Origin: Rhynchopus sp. YZ270_cl-10
Taxonomy: Eukaryota > Euglenozoa > Diplonemea > Diplonemida > Diplonemidae
Assembly (NCBI GenBank): GCA_964035575.1
Contig: OZ037888.1
Location: forward strand, 1,116,001 to 1,180,000
DNA: 64,000 bases
Reading direction: 5' to 3'
Numbering within the stretch: the first letter of the stretch is position 1; every line of letters starts with the position of its first letter. This document shows, one piece after another, positions 51,919 to 61,386 of the stretch. Made by a program: the position numbers and the translations under genes. The notes beneath the pieces were generated by a model. It was not told the origin of the DNA. It saw only the letters and a program-made list of their open reading frames with translations, and searched no databases.

Positions 51919-54078
51919 ATGGGCAGTGCGTGTGGGGCGTGTAAGAACAGCCATGTGCATACCCTGGAGTATAATGGGGACTCCCCAAGGGCGAATCCTC
52001 CTGCGCAGATGGAGCGGGAAGAGCGGAAGCGTCGGATTGAGGCGTACCGTGATCAGGTGTTTCAGCAGTCGGAGTTTGAGCAGAGGCTGCAGGAGGCGTG
52101 GAAGGATGAGGGGCTGCATAAGGTGATGTCGGTGTGTGAATACCTGCCTGTAGGTGTGGTCATGTTTACGGAGGACGGTACAATAGGTTTTGTGAACGAC
52201 CGTGTGCTAACCCTCGCTGGGAGGGACAAAGAAGGCATCCGGCCCGGCAACCACCTCTCGAAGCTTCTCACCACCCCAACCCGCCTGCAGTTAGAAGAGC
52301 TCTGCTATAAGCAGGTGAACACCTACAGTTTGCACCACGTTCTAGGCGGTCAAATACCGGTGGCAATGTATACCGTGCCGTTGGAAGTGACGGTGCAGAC
52401 CCCGAGGCAGACGTCGAAGTTGGAGATCAGTGCGTCGACCCTTTCGATGTCGATAGGCGAGCCGAAGAGGAGGGGGAGCAGTAATGGGTTGGAGCTGCAG
52501 AGCGACTCGCCAATGGTGTTGGTGTCGTTTGTGAGCAAGGTGGAGGAGGGTGCGCAGGGGTTTCTTCTGAAGACAGCGCAGCATGCGATGTCCAGTGATA
52601 CGGTGCCGCCTTTGCCAAGCGACGCGCCGCCTGAGTACGACACCCCGCAGCTGCATATGCCAGCAACGTCGAGCTCACACTCGACGTCCTCGGAGATGTC
52701 GGAGCAAGACCAGCCGAAGGCAGACTCGCTCCTCAAGCAGGACACCGCAGAGGAAGGCGTCGCGATCAACCACGTGCTGTCGCCGTCAACAGGGCACTCC
52801 CCCCTGGTACAGCAGGGTGTCGGCAGCGGGGCGCGGCCACCGCCGCCGCGCCTGATTCTTGGCGACCTCGTGACGCCCACATCGCACTTCCCACTCCGCT
52901 CTGCACGTTCGTCCGTAGCAACGCCACGCCGTGATTCCAGCGGCAACCAATCCAGCGACATGATCTCTCTCGGAGACGGCTCCCCAAAGAGCTCGCTAAG
53001 CGGCAATCTGAGGCGGCCGTCGTTAGGTCCGTCCAGTGCGTTGAGTTCCCCGCGTGGGTCGGTTGATGCGATAGCGACGATCACCGGGTTGGTGGGGGAC
53101 ATCATTCTGGTGCTCGACCCTGTGCTCAAAGTGGTAACGCAGGCGAGCCTTGCGGCACACCACCTCTTGGGTCTGTCCACGACGGAGGTAGCAGGGGCAC
53201 CGTTCGCATCGGTGTTGCATCAATCCGAGCAAGGTGATGGGGACACACAGGATACGTTGTCGCGCATCATCAGTGAAGGTGACGACAAGCCGGACCGTGT
53301 CTGCCTCGTAACCGACCCCGTGTCACGCGAGGGCATGACGGTGCTTGTGGCAAGTGTGCTGCGGACAGCGCCTAACTCCGCAGTGCTGCGTCTCAGCACG
53401 CTCCCGTCAAAGGCAAAGGGGATCCGCTTCAAACGAGACTCTGGCGTGCCTGAGGAGCTGGCCTGTCTTGTCGACTCGCTTGCGGTATGTTCGAATTTAA
53501 CACATTTCCCCCCCAAAAACCCACCACAGGACGCAACCATCATCACAACGCTTTCCGGGCAGATCCTGCACCACAACTCCACCTTTGGGGTGATGTTCGA
53601 GTGTGACCTTGAGGATGTGCTGAATAAGGATATTTCGGTGTTCGTTCCTGCGCCTATCCAGCGTGCACATATGGACCATGTCCGCAGGCTGCTTCATGTC
53701 AAGAACCGTGCACAGAGGAAGTACCTGAAGCGGCACCGTGCGGTGATCGGGCAGACGTTGCGCGGGACGACAATGCCGTTGGACATCACAGTCACGGAGA
53801 TGGTGTTCTCGAAGGAGACGGTCTTCTACGTCGCGACCATGCGCCGCATGCTCACCACCAATGCGCTTGCGAAGTACCACTCCCACGCAACCGCCATCAT
53901 GCACCAACTCGGCGTCGAACCCCCAGCAGACTTCTGCTGCCAAACAGGTGCCTCGTACGACACAGGCATCGCACCCCTCAGCTCACGCCCCCCCGCCATC
54001 GACATCACCGACAGCCACACAGACATGAGCGACCAGAACTCAGAATGCTATTCGCCCACAAATCCGACCACGGTATGA
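51919..54078 (+). CDS. multi-PAS-domain protein, ~704 aa (2-3 exons)
   Basis: Opens MGSACGACKN; Gly2 and nearby Cys residues suggest lipid anchoring. PAS-like domains lie near residues 69-120 (VCEYLPVGVVMFTEDGTIGF), 381-435 (ITGLVGDIILVLDPVLKVV) and 514-625 (DATIITTLSGQILHHNSTFG, then RKYLKRHRAVIGQTLRGTTM and PLDITVTEM). Long Ser/Pro-rich linkers separate them, and no kinase or cyclase domain is attached. A sensor or scaffold role is inferred from the fold; the ligand is unknown. A 45-nt GTATGT...CCACAG intron (53485-53529) contains no stop and is a multiple of three, so unspliced RNA would still be readable. The last codons read ACG-GTATGA; a donor there (54073) and a GCACAG acceptor ending at 54161 would replace the final Val with NILNPLGDFVPRKFIHKDQ and end at 54221. 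Confidence 0.82.
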   Translation: MGSACGACKNSHVHTLEYNGDSPRANPPAQMEREERKRRIEAYRDQVFQQSEFEQRLQEAWKDEGLHKVMSVCEYLPVGVVMFTEDGTIGFVNDRVLTLAGRDKEGIRPGNHLSKLLTTPTRLQLEELCYKQVNTYSLHHVLGGQIPVAMYTVPLEVTVQTPRQTSKLEISASTLSMSIGEPKRRGSSNGLELQSDSPMVLVSFVSKVEEGAQGFLLKTAQHAMSSDTVPPLPSDAPPEYDTPQLHMPATSSSHSTSSEMSEQDQPKADSLLKQDTAEEGVAINHVLSPSTGHSPLVQQGVGSGARPPPPRLILGDLVTPTSHFPLRSARSSVATPRRDSSGNQSSDMISLGDGSPKSSLSGNLRRPSLGPSSALSSPRGSVDAIATITGLVGDIILVLDPVLKVVTQASLAAHHLLGLSTTEVAGAPFASVLHQSEQGDGDTQDTLSRIISEGDDKPDRVCLVTDPVSREGMTVLVASVLRTAPNSAVLRLSTLPSKAKGIRFKRDSGVPEELACLVDSLAVCSNLTHFPPKNPPQDATIITTLSGQILHHNSTFGVMFECDLEDVLNKDISVFVPAPIQRAHMDHVRRLLHVKNRAQRKYLKRHRAVIGQTLRGTTMPLDITVTEMVFSKETVFYVATMRRMLTTNALAKYHSHATAIMHQLGVEPPADFCCQTGASYDTGIAPLSSRPPAIDITDSHTDMSDQNSECYSPTNPTTV

Positions 54079-54553
54079 AAAGGGAAGGTGTCAAAGAAAA
54101 ACATAGATTTAGTTTTAAGAGGTAAAATATGAAGGCGGCCAAGGGTGGATGAACCGCACAGAATATTTTAAACCCTCTGGGTGATTTTGTTCCACGCAAA
54201 TTTATCCACAAAGACCAATAAATATTTGACACAGACCGGTGACCCTGTAAAAGAACTGCGTCGACTTGCGCAAGAAGTGGGGTACACATCACCGATGCCA
54301 GAAAGGGATCCAATGGTATGCACATTTTGGAAAATGTGATTCCCACGAATTCAAAAAAACAAAACAAAAACGAAAACACAGAACGACTCTTTCAAACGAC
54401 GGCTTCCTCCAATCAACGAGCCCTGAACATGCTTCTCAAGCTTCTCATGAGGGGGAGACACCCATATACCCCCCCAAAAAAGGGGGTTTTTTTTTTCCTT
54501 TCGCTTTTGCCAAGTTCGTGTATATAAATTCATTTGTATTGTTTTTCTTTGAA

Positions 54554-54586
54554 GGTGACGTAAGCACAAAGAGGCTTAGGTTCATC
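54554..54586 (+). repeat. hairpin repeat family A, copy 4
   Basis: GGTGACGTAAGCAC ... GGCTTAGGTTCATC. TAAGC/GCTTA and GGTGA/TCATC pair. Confidence 0.78.
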
Positions 54587-54661
54587 TTACAAGCCTACTT
54601 TTTTTTCCCCGTGTGCATGCCAATGAAGTGCTCTCTGGGGTTCGATAACCCACGGAGAACC

Positions 54662-54718
54662 GGTGTCTGCGTCCGCCGATGAACGGTGAGGCGTTTCCAC
54701 TTTAAACTTCTCTTTTTT
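54662..54718 (+). repeat. short repeat family F, copy 2 (with family E directly upstream)
   Basis: GGTGTCTGCGTCCGCCGATG, then AACGGTGAGGCGTTT and CACTTTAAACTTCTC, nearly identical to 48702-48760. The family E core AACCCACGGAGAACC ends at about 54661. Confidence 0.7.
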
Positions 54719-54798
54719 CTGTGTACGTACGGATGGCTGGTGTGCCAGAAGGCACATTCCTGATGATATAATTGATGTTTTTTTTTTTTTTGACTTGA

Positions 54799-54828
54799 GG
54801 TGACTAGGCGCCGGAGGCTTAGGTCATC
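54799..54828 (+). repeat. hairpin repeat family A, copy 5
   Basis: GGTGACTAGGCGCC ... GGCTTAGGTCATC. The A-to-G change in the left arm keeps pairing with the right arm through a G-T pair. Confidence 0.75.
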
Positions 54829-54964
54829 GTGTGGGGAGGGGGGTTAGGGCGGTAAGTGGTAAATGAGGAGTGCTAGGGGGGAAGCATCTTGTGTTATCTA
54901 TCTCATATATTTCGTCATGTTTTTCTTCATTCTGTTCGTATCGTCTTAAACCTTTTTATTGTAA

Positions 54965-55000
54965 GGTGGCTCAGCACACAGACCAGTGCTTAGACTCATC
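54965..55000 (+). repeat. hairpin repeat family A, copy 6
   Basis: GGTGGCTCAGCACACAG ... GTGCTTAGACTCATC. The inner stem extends to AGCAC/GTGCT, so the hairpin is longer here. Confidence 0.7.
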
Positions 55001-55439
55001 TTATGTTTTGCTGGAAAGCATATTTGGTGTTACAACATTTTTTTTTTGGTCGTCCGACAAAAAAATAAGGGAGAAAGAAGAAAAATCCATTTTTTTTCGA
55101 TTCCTAGTTTCTTGTTTTACTTTTATTTTACACTGCGTCCTGAGTTTTTGTCCATTGATATTTAAACTTGCGACAACTCCATCATTTTTTTTTTTGATAA
55201 CAAATATGGTGGATTCGATGGAGCAGGTTCGGGGAGGTTCCATACCGTACTTTCTGAACTGATATGCCCGACGTACTGGAATTGAGTCAAGCGACAAATA
55301 ATTCCGGAATTTTTTTTACAGGGGGGGGGGGGGGGGGGGGGGTAGGGGGGCGGATTGCTAACGTTTTTTATGTAATTTTTTTTTATTAACTGGTTTTCTT
55401 CCTTGCTTTCGTATTTTTTGTTTTCTTTATCTATGTGTA

Positions 55440-56775
55440 ATTTTTATTATTTTTTCGCCGGTGGGCCATTTCAGTGGTGACCCACACGCTGTGCCACCCC
55501 AAAAATGGGTTTCCGGGGGTTTTTGGGGGGTTTTGCGGCAAAAAACGTGAAAAAACGAAAAAAAATGCCGTTTTATTGGTGTTTTCATGATTTTGTACTG
55601 TATACAGCCTATGATTGGAGGAATTTGACATATTTGACTAAATACTTCAAACCAAGATCGGTTCGAAGGGTCCAAAAGGGTGCAGTTCGTCGAAATCAGG
55701 CCCACAGGACCCCCAGGAGTACGATTTCCACCGGAGAGTGACCCCAAGAGGCCTCTGGCGGCCTTAATTTGACATTTTCTGCCTTCCCCCCACACTCGTG
55801 CATTTCGATGCGCAGCTGAAGCACTTCATCAGGACACGCATGCACACACCCCTGATCCACTCTGCATCCGCGAACCTCCTCACGAACTCAGCAGCATCCT
55901 CAGACGCTTTTTGTGAGTGGGAGGCCGTTTTTTTATTTGTTACGCCTGTCAGGGGAGGAGAAGGTGGGCAGTGAGGGGGGAGGGGAGAGGGGGGTACTTT
56001 ACACGCATACGCACGGGTTCAGGGGGTGATATTCGACTCAATATTTCAAACCAAGATCGGTTAGAGGGGCCCAAAAGGGTGCAGCTCGTCGAAACCAGGC
56101 CCACAGGACCCCCAGGAGTACGATTTCCACCGGAGAGTGGCCCCAAGAGGCCTCTGGTGGCCCTAATTTGGCATTTTTTAGCCCACAACCGGCCCTACCC
56201 CCCTCTCTGGGGGGGAGGGCAAATTTTCACTCCTTTTCCCCATTTCTGGTGCTTCTAAGTCCTCCAAAGGGTAAAAAACCGGTTCCGTTGGGTCCGCGGA
56301 CCATTTTTGGGGGGGGTATGTACCCAAATTTGTACCATACCCTACTTTATGTGATGGTTATGGACAAAGTCACGGAGAGGACAGGCACCGGACAAGCACT
56401 GGACAGGCACTTTTTTTGACTCCAAAATTCAAAAAAAATCATTTGTAAGTGGTCCAGAAGTCTGTTCGTCGTTGAAATCAGGTCCACAGGACCCCTGGGA
56501 CCCGATTTGCACCAGAGAGTCACCCAAATAGACCTCTGGTGATCCAAAAAACTCAATTTTTTTGCTAAAAAACCACTTTTGCCCATTTTGGGGGGAAAGT
56601 CCATTTTTCACTAATTTTCCCCATTTTGGGTATTTCTGAGCCCACCAAAGTGTAAAAAAATGGTTTCATTGGATCCTCCGAACATTTTTGGGGTGGGTAT
56701 GTGTCTAGTTTTCCACGGGAAACGAGTTTCTATGTTGCAAAAAATTTTTATTTCACTTTTTGTGAGGACAATCCG
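55440..56775. repeat. dispersed repeat blocks of an inverted-repeat element family
   Basis: A block of about 160 bp that includes CAAACCAAGATCGGTT, GGTGCAG(C/T)TCGTCGAAA, GGCCCACAGGACCCC and AAGAGGCCTCTGG occurs at 55630-55785, 56030-56185 and again at 57828-57985, with a divergent copy at 56440-56560. A second block with CCTCCAAAGGGTAAAAAACC and CATACCCTACTTTATGTGAT occurs at ~56158-56370 and ~57958-58160. No gene is supported. Confidence 0.75.
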
Positions 56776-57012
56776 CCCCCCTAGGCATAGTGTGCAGACG
56801 AACAAAATGTTCGTCGATGTTCGTCGTGGGGGGAAAAAAAATTTTTGTTCGTCGATGTTCGTCGTTGTTCGTCGTGGGTTGCCCTTGTGGCAGGGACCTG
56901 TTCGTCGATGTTCGTCGATGTTCGTCGACGAACATCGACGAACAAAACCGACGAACATTTTGTTCGTCGACGAACCAAAAATGTTCGTCTGCACACTATG
57001 CCTAGGGGGGGG
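56776..57012. mobile_element. palindromic element built from TTCGTCGATG units, ~237 bp
   Basis: The left end CCCCCTAGGCATAGTGTGCA, followed by GACGAAC, is mirrored by the right end GTTCGTCTGCACACTATGCC, followed by TAGGGGG. The interior consists of direct and inverted GTTCGTCGATGTTCGTCG runs. It shares CCTAGGCATA and a following CGAACAAAA with the 2.5-kb element at 41482-44001, so both belong to one end-defined family. Confidence 0.75.
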
Positions 57013-57016
57013 GGGG

Positions 57017-58591
57017 TAGGGGCCGCAGTCCCCTAAGGAAATTATGTAACAATAATTATTTCGTCATTTTTTGGGCATCTAGTGGGCACCTCAGGGTGTG
57101 TCTGACACCCAAAATAGGTTTCCGGGGCAGTGTGACCCAGAATTTCATGGTTTGGCACCTCAGAAAGTGAAAAAAGTGTGAAAAAATAGGATTTTCAGCC
57201 CTTTTGGCCATTTAGGGCAAAATGGCCAATTTTGGCACATTTTTTGCTTTGTGGGGGTATTTGGGGCTATTTCACCCCCAAAACCACTCAGAACATGTTC
57301 TAGGCACCTATTTTCAACCACAATTACCCATACAGGGGGGTATTCCGCTCAAGAAATGGTTTTGTTGGGGTTATTTTCAGCAAATTTTCACTAAGTTTCA
57401 CTAAGTTTTGCCTAAGTTTCACTAAGTTTTACTAAGTTTCACTAAGTTTTGGTCAAAAAAAATGCAAAAAAAATGCAAAAAACACGAAAAATTGCACAAA
57501 AAATGGGAGGAACCGAACAAATATGTATGGTATGGCAAAAATGTGTCCTTTTTTTTGGGTGACTGATTACCAGAAACACCAAAAAAATGGAAAATAAAGC
57601 ACAAACCGGCCATTTGGGCCATTTTGGGACAAATGACCATTTTTGACCAAATTTTCAAAAAAATTGTAAAATTTCGACATCATGACAGCTGCTTGGACAC
57701 AAAACTACCCCAGGGATGTCCCGTGAGTCTATTCCGACCTGTTTTGGACACTTTAGTTACTTTTTTTGGCCGTTTTTTGGTGTTTTGAGGTCAAAATGAC
57801 CCCTGTCTACCCCCTGTCCAGGGGTCATATTCGACTCAATATTTCAAACCAAGATCGGTTCGAGGGGCCCAAAAGGGTGCAGCTCGTCGAAATCAGGCCC
57901 ACAGGACCCCTAGGAGTACGATTTCCACAGGAGAGTGACCCCAAGAGGCCTCTGGCGGCCCTAATTTGGCATTTTTTAGCCCAAAACCCGCCCCTACCCC
58001 CCTCTCTGGGGGGGAGGGCAATTTTTCACTCATTTTCCCCATTTCTAGTGCTTCTGAGTCCTCCAAAGGGTAAAAAAACGGTTCCGTTGGGTCCGCAGAC
58101 CATTTTTTGGGGGGGTACATACCAAAATTTGCACCATACCCTACTTTATGTGATGGCCAGGGGAAAAATCCTGGCCTTGGACAGGGGGTACACAGGGGGT
58201 GGACAGGGGGTCATTTTGACCAAATTTTGGCCAAATTCACCAAAGAAAAGGCGTAAAAATGTGAAAAACAGGCGAGAATGGACTCCAAGCACGTTTTTGG
58301 GGCAAAATAGGTCTCAAATGACTCTCTGAAACATCGAATTTGGTGTTTTTTCATGTTTTTTCATGAAAAATCGGGGTTTTGGCCAAAATGGCCAAAACCC
58401 CCAAAAAGCCAGTTTTTTGCTATTTTTTCCCATTTTTTCACATTCTAGAGTCGAATTTTCACCCAATTTTGCCTCACAGGGTGTTTCTGACCTATTCTGG
58501 GGTGGTTCTCTGCAGGTTGTGGCCACTATACGCCAAAAAGTGGCAAAATGAATTATTGTTACATAATTTCCTTAGGGGACTGCGGCCCCTA
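57017..58591. mobile_element. inverted-repeat element with 41-bp TIRs, 1.6 kb
   Basis: The left end TAGGGGCCGCAGTCCCCTAA, followed by GGAAATTATGTAACAATAATT, is perfectly mirrored at 58551-58591. The interior is composed of C/T- and G/A-rich low-complexity DNA plus the dispersed blocks described for 55440-56775. No coding sequence. Probably non-autonomous. Confidence 0.8.
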
Positions 58592-58610
58592 GGGGGGGGG
58601 GGGGGGGGGC

Positions 58611-59000
58611 TTATTAAGAGCGGCATGCCGAATAAGAGCGGCAGGGGTAATAAGAGCGGCACCCTGGGATCTGGCGAACTCTGGTCAATAAGAGGGGCAC
58701 CCCCTCCTGTACAAAGTCTTAAGGGAGGTACTGGTTGGGGGCCTGAAAAAATTTTCGACCGATTTTTGCCCACAAAAAATCGAAAAAAAAAAATTTTTTT
58801 TTTTCGATTCTCGGGAGTCTGTGCGTGCTGTGATGGGGTCACTTTGCGCTGAGAAATGACTTTTTTGTGGGCAAAAATTGGCGGGAAAATTTTTTTTGGA
58901 CCCCCCTTAAGGTTTTGTACAGGGCCCCCCAAGTTGACCCCGAAAGCTCGGAAAACCCAATACTTTGCGATTAGGCACGCCGAATAAGAGCGGCGCCCCT
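58611..59000. repeat. foldback repeat with AATAAGAGCGGC units
   Basis: Three to four direct AATAAGAGCGGC units lie on the left and one on the right (58983-58996). Between them are inverted arms, CTGTACAAAGTCTTAAGGG on the left against CCCTTAAGGTTTTGTACAG on the right, each next to TTTTTGCCCACAAAAAA-like sequence. Confidence 0.7.
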
Positions 59001-59362
59001 TTTATTTGGCTACCCCCCTGTAATGTAAACGTTGTGTCGCGAATTCCCATAAATCAAGTTTTTTTTTTGTTTTTGTTTTTTTTTTTTTTTGTTTTTTGAC
59101 AAACACCATGAAGGGAAAAATCCTGCGGGAAAGGGACTATTTTCACACATCGTACCCGTAAAGACTTTGGAAAAACTTGGTCAGGGGTTTCTTTCCACCT
59201 CATGTTTTGACCCCCTTTTTACTCTGTGAACACTTTGTAAAGATGTTTGTAAAAACTCGCCCTTCCATCCAAGACTATCTTGGTATCGATACCTACCTAC
59301 CATTCTCTGTTGTGTCTGCACAGCGAAGGAATACTCACCCTTACAACGTTTCTTTCTTCTAA

Positions 59363-59394
59363 GGTGACTAAACCACGAGAGGCTTAGGATCATC
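59363..59394 (+). repeat. hairpin repeat family A, copy 7
   Basis: GGTGACTAAACCACGAGAGG then CTTAGGATCATC. CTAA/TTAG and CC/GG pair around one A-C mismatch. Confidence 0.78.
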
Positions 59395-59673
59395 TTATTA
59401 AACTTCTTCCCCTTTTTTTATCAGTTTCGCTTTTTTTTTTTTACTGCGTGGTACCACAACCCTCTCCGTTCTCTTAGTCGAAACTGCTTTTGCAGCTTTC
59501 CTTTTTTTCATTGTTTGTTACTCACCCCAAATTTACATTAACAAGTAAGTGGGGCTCAAGATAAGCTTGAGGGGAAAAGCTGCGTTGTGTGTGTGTGTGT
59601 GCTTAAAATATTTGATCTTCAAAACCCAGCGTGTGTTAGTTAAACAATGCGCGAGTAAAAAGAGTTGTGATGT

Positions 59674-59724
59674 GTATGTGTTTGACAACTAATAGGGGTA
59701 ATTCTTGCGTAGAATTTGGCCCCA
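59674..59724 (+). repeat. short repeat family G, copy 1
   Basis: Shares TTTGACAACTAATAGGGGTA, then ATTCTTGCGTAGAATTTGGCC, with 62930-62976. AATTCT and AGAATT form a short self-complementary core. Confidence 0.6.
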
Positions 59725-59742
59725 AGAAATATGTGTGTGTGT

Positions 59743-59769
59743 GTGTGCACGAGAGGTATATGCATCTCA
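59743..59769 (+). repeat. short repeat family B, copy 3
   Basis: GTGTGCACGAGAGGTATATG then CATCTC, directly after a GT run and 20 bases after family G copy 1. Confidence 0.5.
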
Positions 59770-59987
59770 ATATTTTTATTTTCTTTTAAATTCGGTGTTT
59801 TGGAGTCGAAAAAAACCGTTGGATTGTGGCTGGGGTAGCGTACCAACTAAAACAAAGGACGAACGAGGATTTTGATTTGTTTTTTAATTTTGATTTTTTT
59901 TTAGCGTTGTATGAGATGACACATTCATCTTTCAGGTTACTTAGGGGGGGAAACATTCATATCAGTAAGATTCTCTTTTTCCTTATA

Positions 59988-60077
59988 CAGTGGTTAAAGA
60001 AAGTTTACGCCTAAACTAATGGCGGAATTGAAATCGATGGCGGAAATTACTTTAGGCGGAACTTTCTTTAACCACTG
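59988..60077. mobile_element. Tc1/mariner-like MITE, 90 bp
   Basis: Ends CAGTGGTTAAAGAAAGTT are inverted at the right end (AACTTTCTTTAACCACTG), flanked on both sides by TA. CAGTG ends at a TA duplication are characteristic of Tc1/mariner elements. The 54-bp middle is itself partly palindromic (CGCCTAAA and TTTAGGCG). No coding capacity. Confidence 0.82.
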
Positions 60078-60236
60078 TAGCTGTGCTTTCTAGTCTTTGA
60101 CTTATTATTTCTGATGTTGCCCAAATTGGAACAGACAAAAAAAAAAAAAAACAAATGCAACACAGCAAAAGCAAACCAGAGAACGAAAAAAATAAACACG
60201 AACCAAAAAACAAAAACAAAAAATATAGTGGAGTTC

Positions 60237-60272
60237 ATCCTCGGGTGACACTAATACAACGAAGTTTTCAAC
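60237..60272 (+). repeat. short repeat family C, copy 2
   Basis: AGTGGAGTTCATCCTCGGGT then GACACTAATACAACGAAG. The CATCC/GGGTG inner stem replaces CACTC/GGGTG of copy 1, and the outer AGTG/CACT stem is kept. Confidence 0.75.
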
Positions 60273-60608
60273 AAAACAAAAAACAAAAAAAAAACAAAAA
60301 AAAAACCCCTTTCTTCTCCCTTACCCCCTTATTTATTATGTTCTGTTTTCGGTATTTTACTGTGTTTTGATTACTTTCCTCCCAACGATCCCTGCAAATC
60401 GCAAAACCCTCCCCCCCTTCTCCCCCTCCTCTTTGACTTAATTTCTTTCAAAAAAAAACCCCTTCTCAACTTTTATGCTTCTTTACGTACGAAAAACAGG
60501 TGGTGGTGTGAAACAGAAAGTTAAGATTTCCATGTAGGACAGTTAACACGATATTATACAAGAATTCAAAAGGTTTCAAAACCACTCCCCCCTTTTTTTT
60601 TCTCTCAA

Positions 60609-60640
60609 GGTGACTAAGCACAGAGAGGCTTAGGATCATC
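60609..60640 (+). repeat. hairpin repeat family A, copy 8 (closest to consensus)
   Basis: GGTGACTAAGCACAGAGAGG then CTTAGGATCATC: a 6-bp CTAAGC/GCTTAG stem, a two-base GA bulge and a 5-bp GGTGA/TCATC stem. Preceded by T/C-rich and followed by TTATAAACTTTTC. Confidence 0.82.
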
Positions 60641-60836
60641 TTATAAACTTTTCTTTATTTTCTTATTTTTTTTTTTCAGTGGCTGAGAAAGAGGAAAAGT
60701 CGGCATCTCATACAAAAGTAACGCAACCTTCCTCTCGCGTCTACATCACCACAAACTAAAAATAAACAGAGCACAAAGCACTTCAAAGACAAACAAAACA
60801 TTTTCAAACCCCCTTCTTTTTTTACCTTGTGATCAA

Positions 60837-60876
60837 GGGGACTGAGCACAGAGAGAGGCAGAGGCTTCGGTTCATC
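60837..60876 (+). repeat. hairpin repeat family A, copy 9
   Basis: GGGGACTGAGCACAGAGAGA then GGCAGAGGCTTCGGTTCATC. Arms are degenerate but the TTCATCTTACAAAC trailer is kept. Confidence 0.65.
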
Positions 60877-61099
60877 TTACAAACTTTCTCTTCTTCTTCT
60901 AAGATGTGTTGTGCAAGGAGAGGCACAACCCGTCTTTTTCAACTTTCTTCTTCAATCAGATGGACCAAAGTCAGAGGGTAGTGTACCACACATCTGCAGC
61001 AGGCTTCGCGTTAACTTTTGGAGAAAAAAAAATTCTGAAAAATTGTGTTTTCGTGAGCAAAAAAAGCTTATCGGGAGGCAGAAAAAAAATTAAAAAAAC

Positions 61100-61152
61100 A
61101 GTGGAGTTCATCCTCGGGTGTCTACACTAATACGACCATGTTTTCAAAAAAC
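61100..61152 (+). repeat. short repeat family C, copy 3
   Basis: AGTGGAGTTCATCCTCGGGT then GTCTACACTAATACGACCAT and GTTTTC. Confidence 0.75.
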
Positions 61153-61285
61153 AGTGTGGCATTTCCGAGACAATCCGGGAGGTAGGCGGATATACGGAAA
61201 CATTGACACAATTTTACTTGAATCTGCAGCGTTTTTTTATCTTCTTTTTGCTCACTTCAAACACTTTCCTCATATTTTTTTAAAA

Positions 61286-61337
61286 GGTGACTTAAACACT
61301 GCAGCCAACACAACCATTAGACTTAGCGAGGCTCATC
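61286..61337 (+). repeat. hairpin repeat family A, copy 11 (divergent, long loop)
   Basis: GGTGACTTAAACAC at the start and TTAGCGAGGCTCATC at the end, with about 20 extra bases in the loop. Listed as probable only. Confidence 0.4.
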
Positions 61338-61358
61338 AACTTTTTTGCTTTGTTGCAA

Positions 61359-61386
61359 GGTGACTACGCACCGAGAAGCGTTCATC
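61359..61386 (+). repeat. hairpin repeat family A, copy 10
   Basis: GGTGACTACGCACCGAGAAG then CGTTCATC. The inner stem is ACGC/GCGT instead of AAGC/GCTT, a two-sided change that preserves pairing. Confidence 0.75.

Larger units (their letters stand above)
54222..55439. other. repeat-bearing spacer
   Basis: No supported gene. It carries three family A hairpins and family E and F copies within 450 bases, then T-rich DNA and a poly-G run (about 55321-55342). Confidence 0.55.
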
